This document shows, one piece after another, positions 5,832-5,955 of a stretch of DNA of 5,955 nt. The stretch comes from Bacteroidetes bacterium QH_10_64_19 (GTDB lineage Bacteria; Bacteroidota; Rhodothermia; Rhodothermales; Salinibacteraceae): the NCBI GenBank assembly GCA_003023125.1, contig PXSY01000068.1, positions 1 through 5,955 of the forward strand. Reading direction: 5' to 3'. The translations under genes were made by a program, and so were the position numbers. How positions within the stretch are numbered: position 1 is the stretch's first letter; the number at the start of each line of letters is the position of its first letter. The notes beneath the pieces are model-generated. The model saw nothing but the letters and a program-made list of their open reading frames with translations. It searched no databases and was not told the origin of the DNA.

Positions 5832-5860
5832 ATTTTATGAGCGCGATGCGGGCCCGCCAA
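5832..5860 (-). promoter_or_regulatory. Sigma70-like promoter of the WYL regulator-hydrolase unit
   Basis: On the minus strand, TTGGCG (5860-5855) and TAAAAT (5837-5832) are separated by exactly 17 nt. These match the -35 and -10 consensus at four and five of six positions. The predicted transcript start, near 5825, leaves a leader of only a few nucleotides before the ATG at 5818, with no Shine-Dalgarno sequence. The mRNA may therefore be leaderless or nearly so. Confidence 0.5.
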
Positions 5861-5955
5861 GATAACGAAGTTGACCCCGGAGTGTCATCCGGTTCCGGTG
5901 CGTGTCAGGACGATTGCCTGTTGGCGTGCGGAGTGGGCCCGGGTGGCTCTGCTGG
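5861..5955. other. Right edge, no gene called
   Basis: The last 95 bp are upstream of the WYL regulator. Short frames are open to the edge on both strands, for example a GTG at 5882 on the plus strand, but they are too short and featureless to call. A neighbouring gene may begin or end just outside. Confidence 0.4.

Noticed and set aside
5818..5860. Longer WYL regulator starting at TTG 5860
   Set aside because: That TTG is part of the -35 box of a well-spaced promoter, and the added residues do not belong to the HTH fold.
1..5955. Search by eye for CRISPR arrays, tRNA, transposases and defence systems
   Set aside because: No regularly spaced repeats, cloverleaf patterns or mobile-element proteins were recognised.

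Overview
This GC-rich window looks like chromosome of a Bacteroidota/Rhodothermota-type bacterium, possibly a Salinibacter-like halophile. That is inferred from a TonB-dependent outer-membrane receptor, an acidic sensor kinase with an OB-fold-like periplasmic module, and weak use of Shine-Dalgarno sequences. No rRNA or other taxonomic marker is present. I see no tRNA, CRISPR array, phage gene or transposase.

Layout. (1) Positions 1-484, minus strand: N-terminal part of a TonB-dependent receptor of BtuB type, running off the left edge. It has a signal peptide, a TonB box and a plug domain. (2) Positions 487-790, minus strand: a long leader with a cobalamin riboswitch (clear B12 box) and an expression platform whose short complementary segments can form mutually exclusive helices. 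One of these is a hairpin with a U-tract that covers the receptor's ribosome binding site. (3) Positions 791-1110: intergenic, with an AT-rich nested inverted repeat. (4) Positions 1111-1470, minus strand: a small one-helix membrane protein with a coiled coil, resembling PspB. (5) Positions 1471-1935: non-coding, between divergent genes. (6) Positions 1936-3912, plus strand: a membrane sensor histidine kinase with two OB-like repeats, PAS, HisKA and HATPase modules, and no adjacent response regulator. (7) Positions 3919-3941: an inverted repeat between convergent genes. (8) Positions 3950-4801, minus strand: a haloalkane-dehalogenase-like alpha/beta hydrolase. (9) Positions 4862-5818, minus strand: an HTH/WYL-family regulator upstream of the hydrolase and probably co-transcribed with it, preceded by a sigma70-like promoter.

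How the genes relate. The riboswitch and receptor form a B12-responsive uptake module: when cobalamin is plentiful, the leader should shut off the receptor. The WYL regulator and hydrolase form a second likely transcription unit. The kinase and the PspB-like protein are divergent single genes that probably act in envelope sensing or stress; this is inference. The best-supported and most interesting item is the B12 riboswitch with its legible switching architecture.
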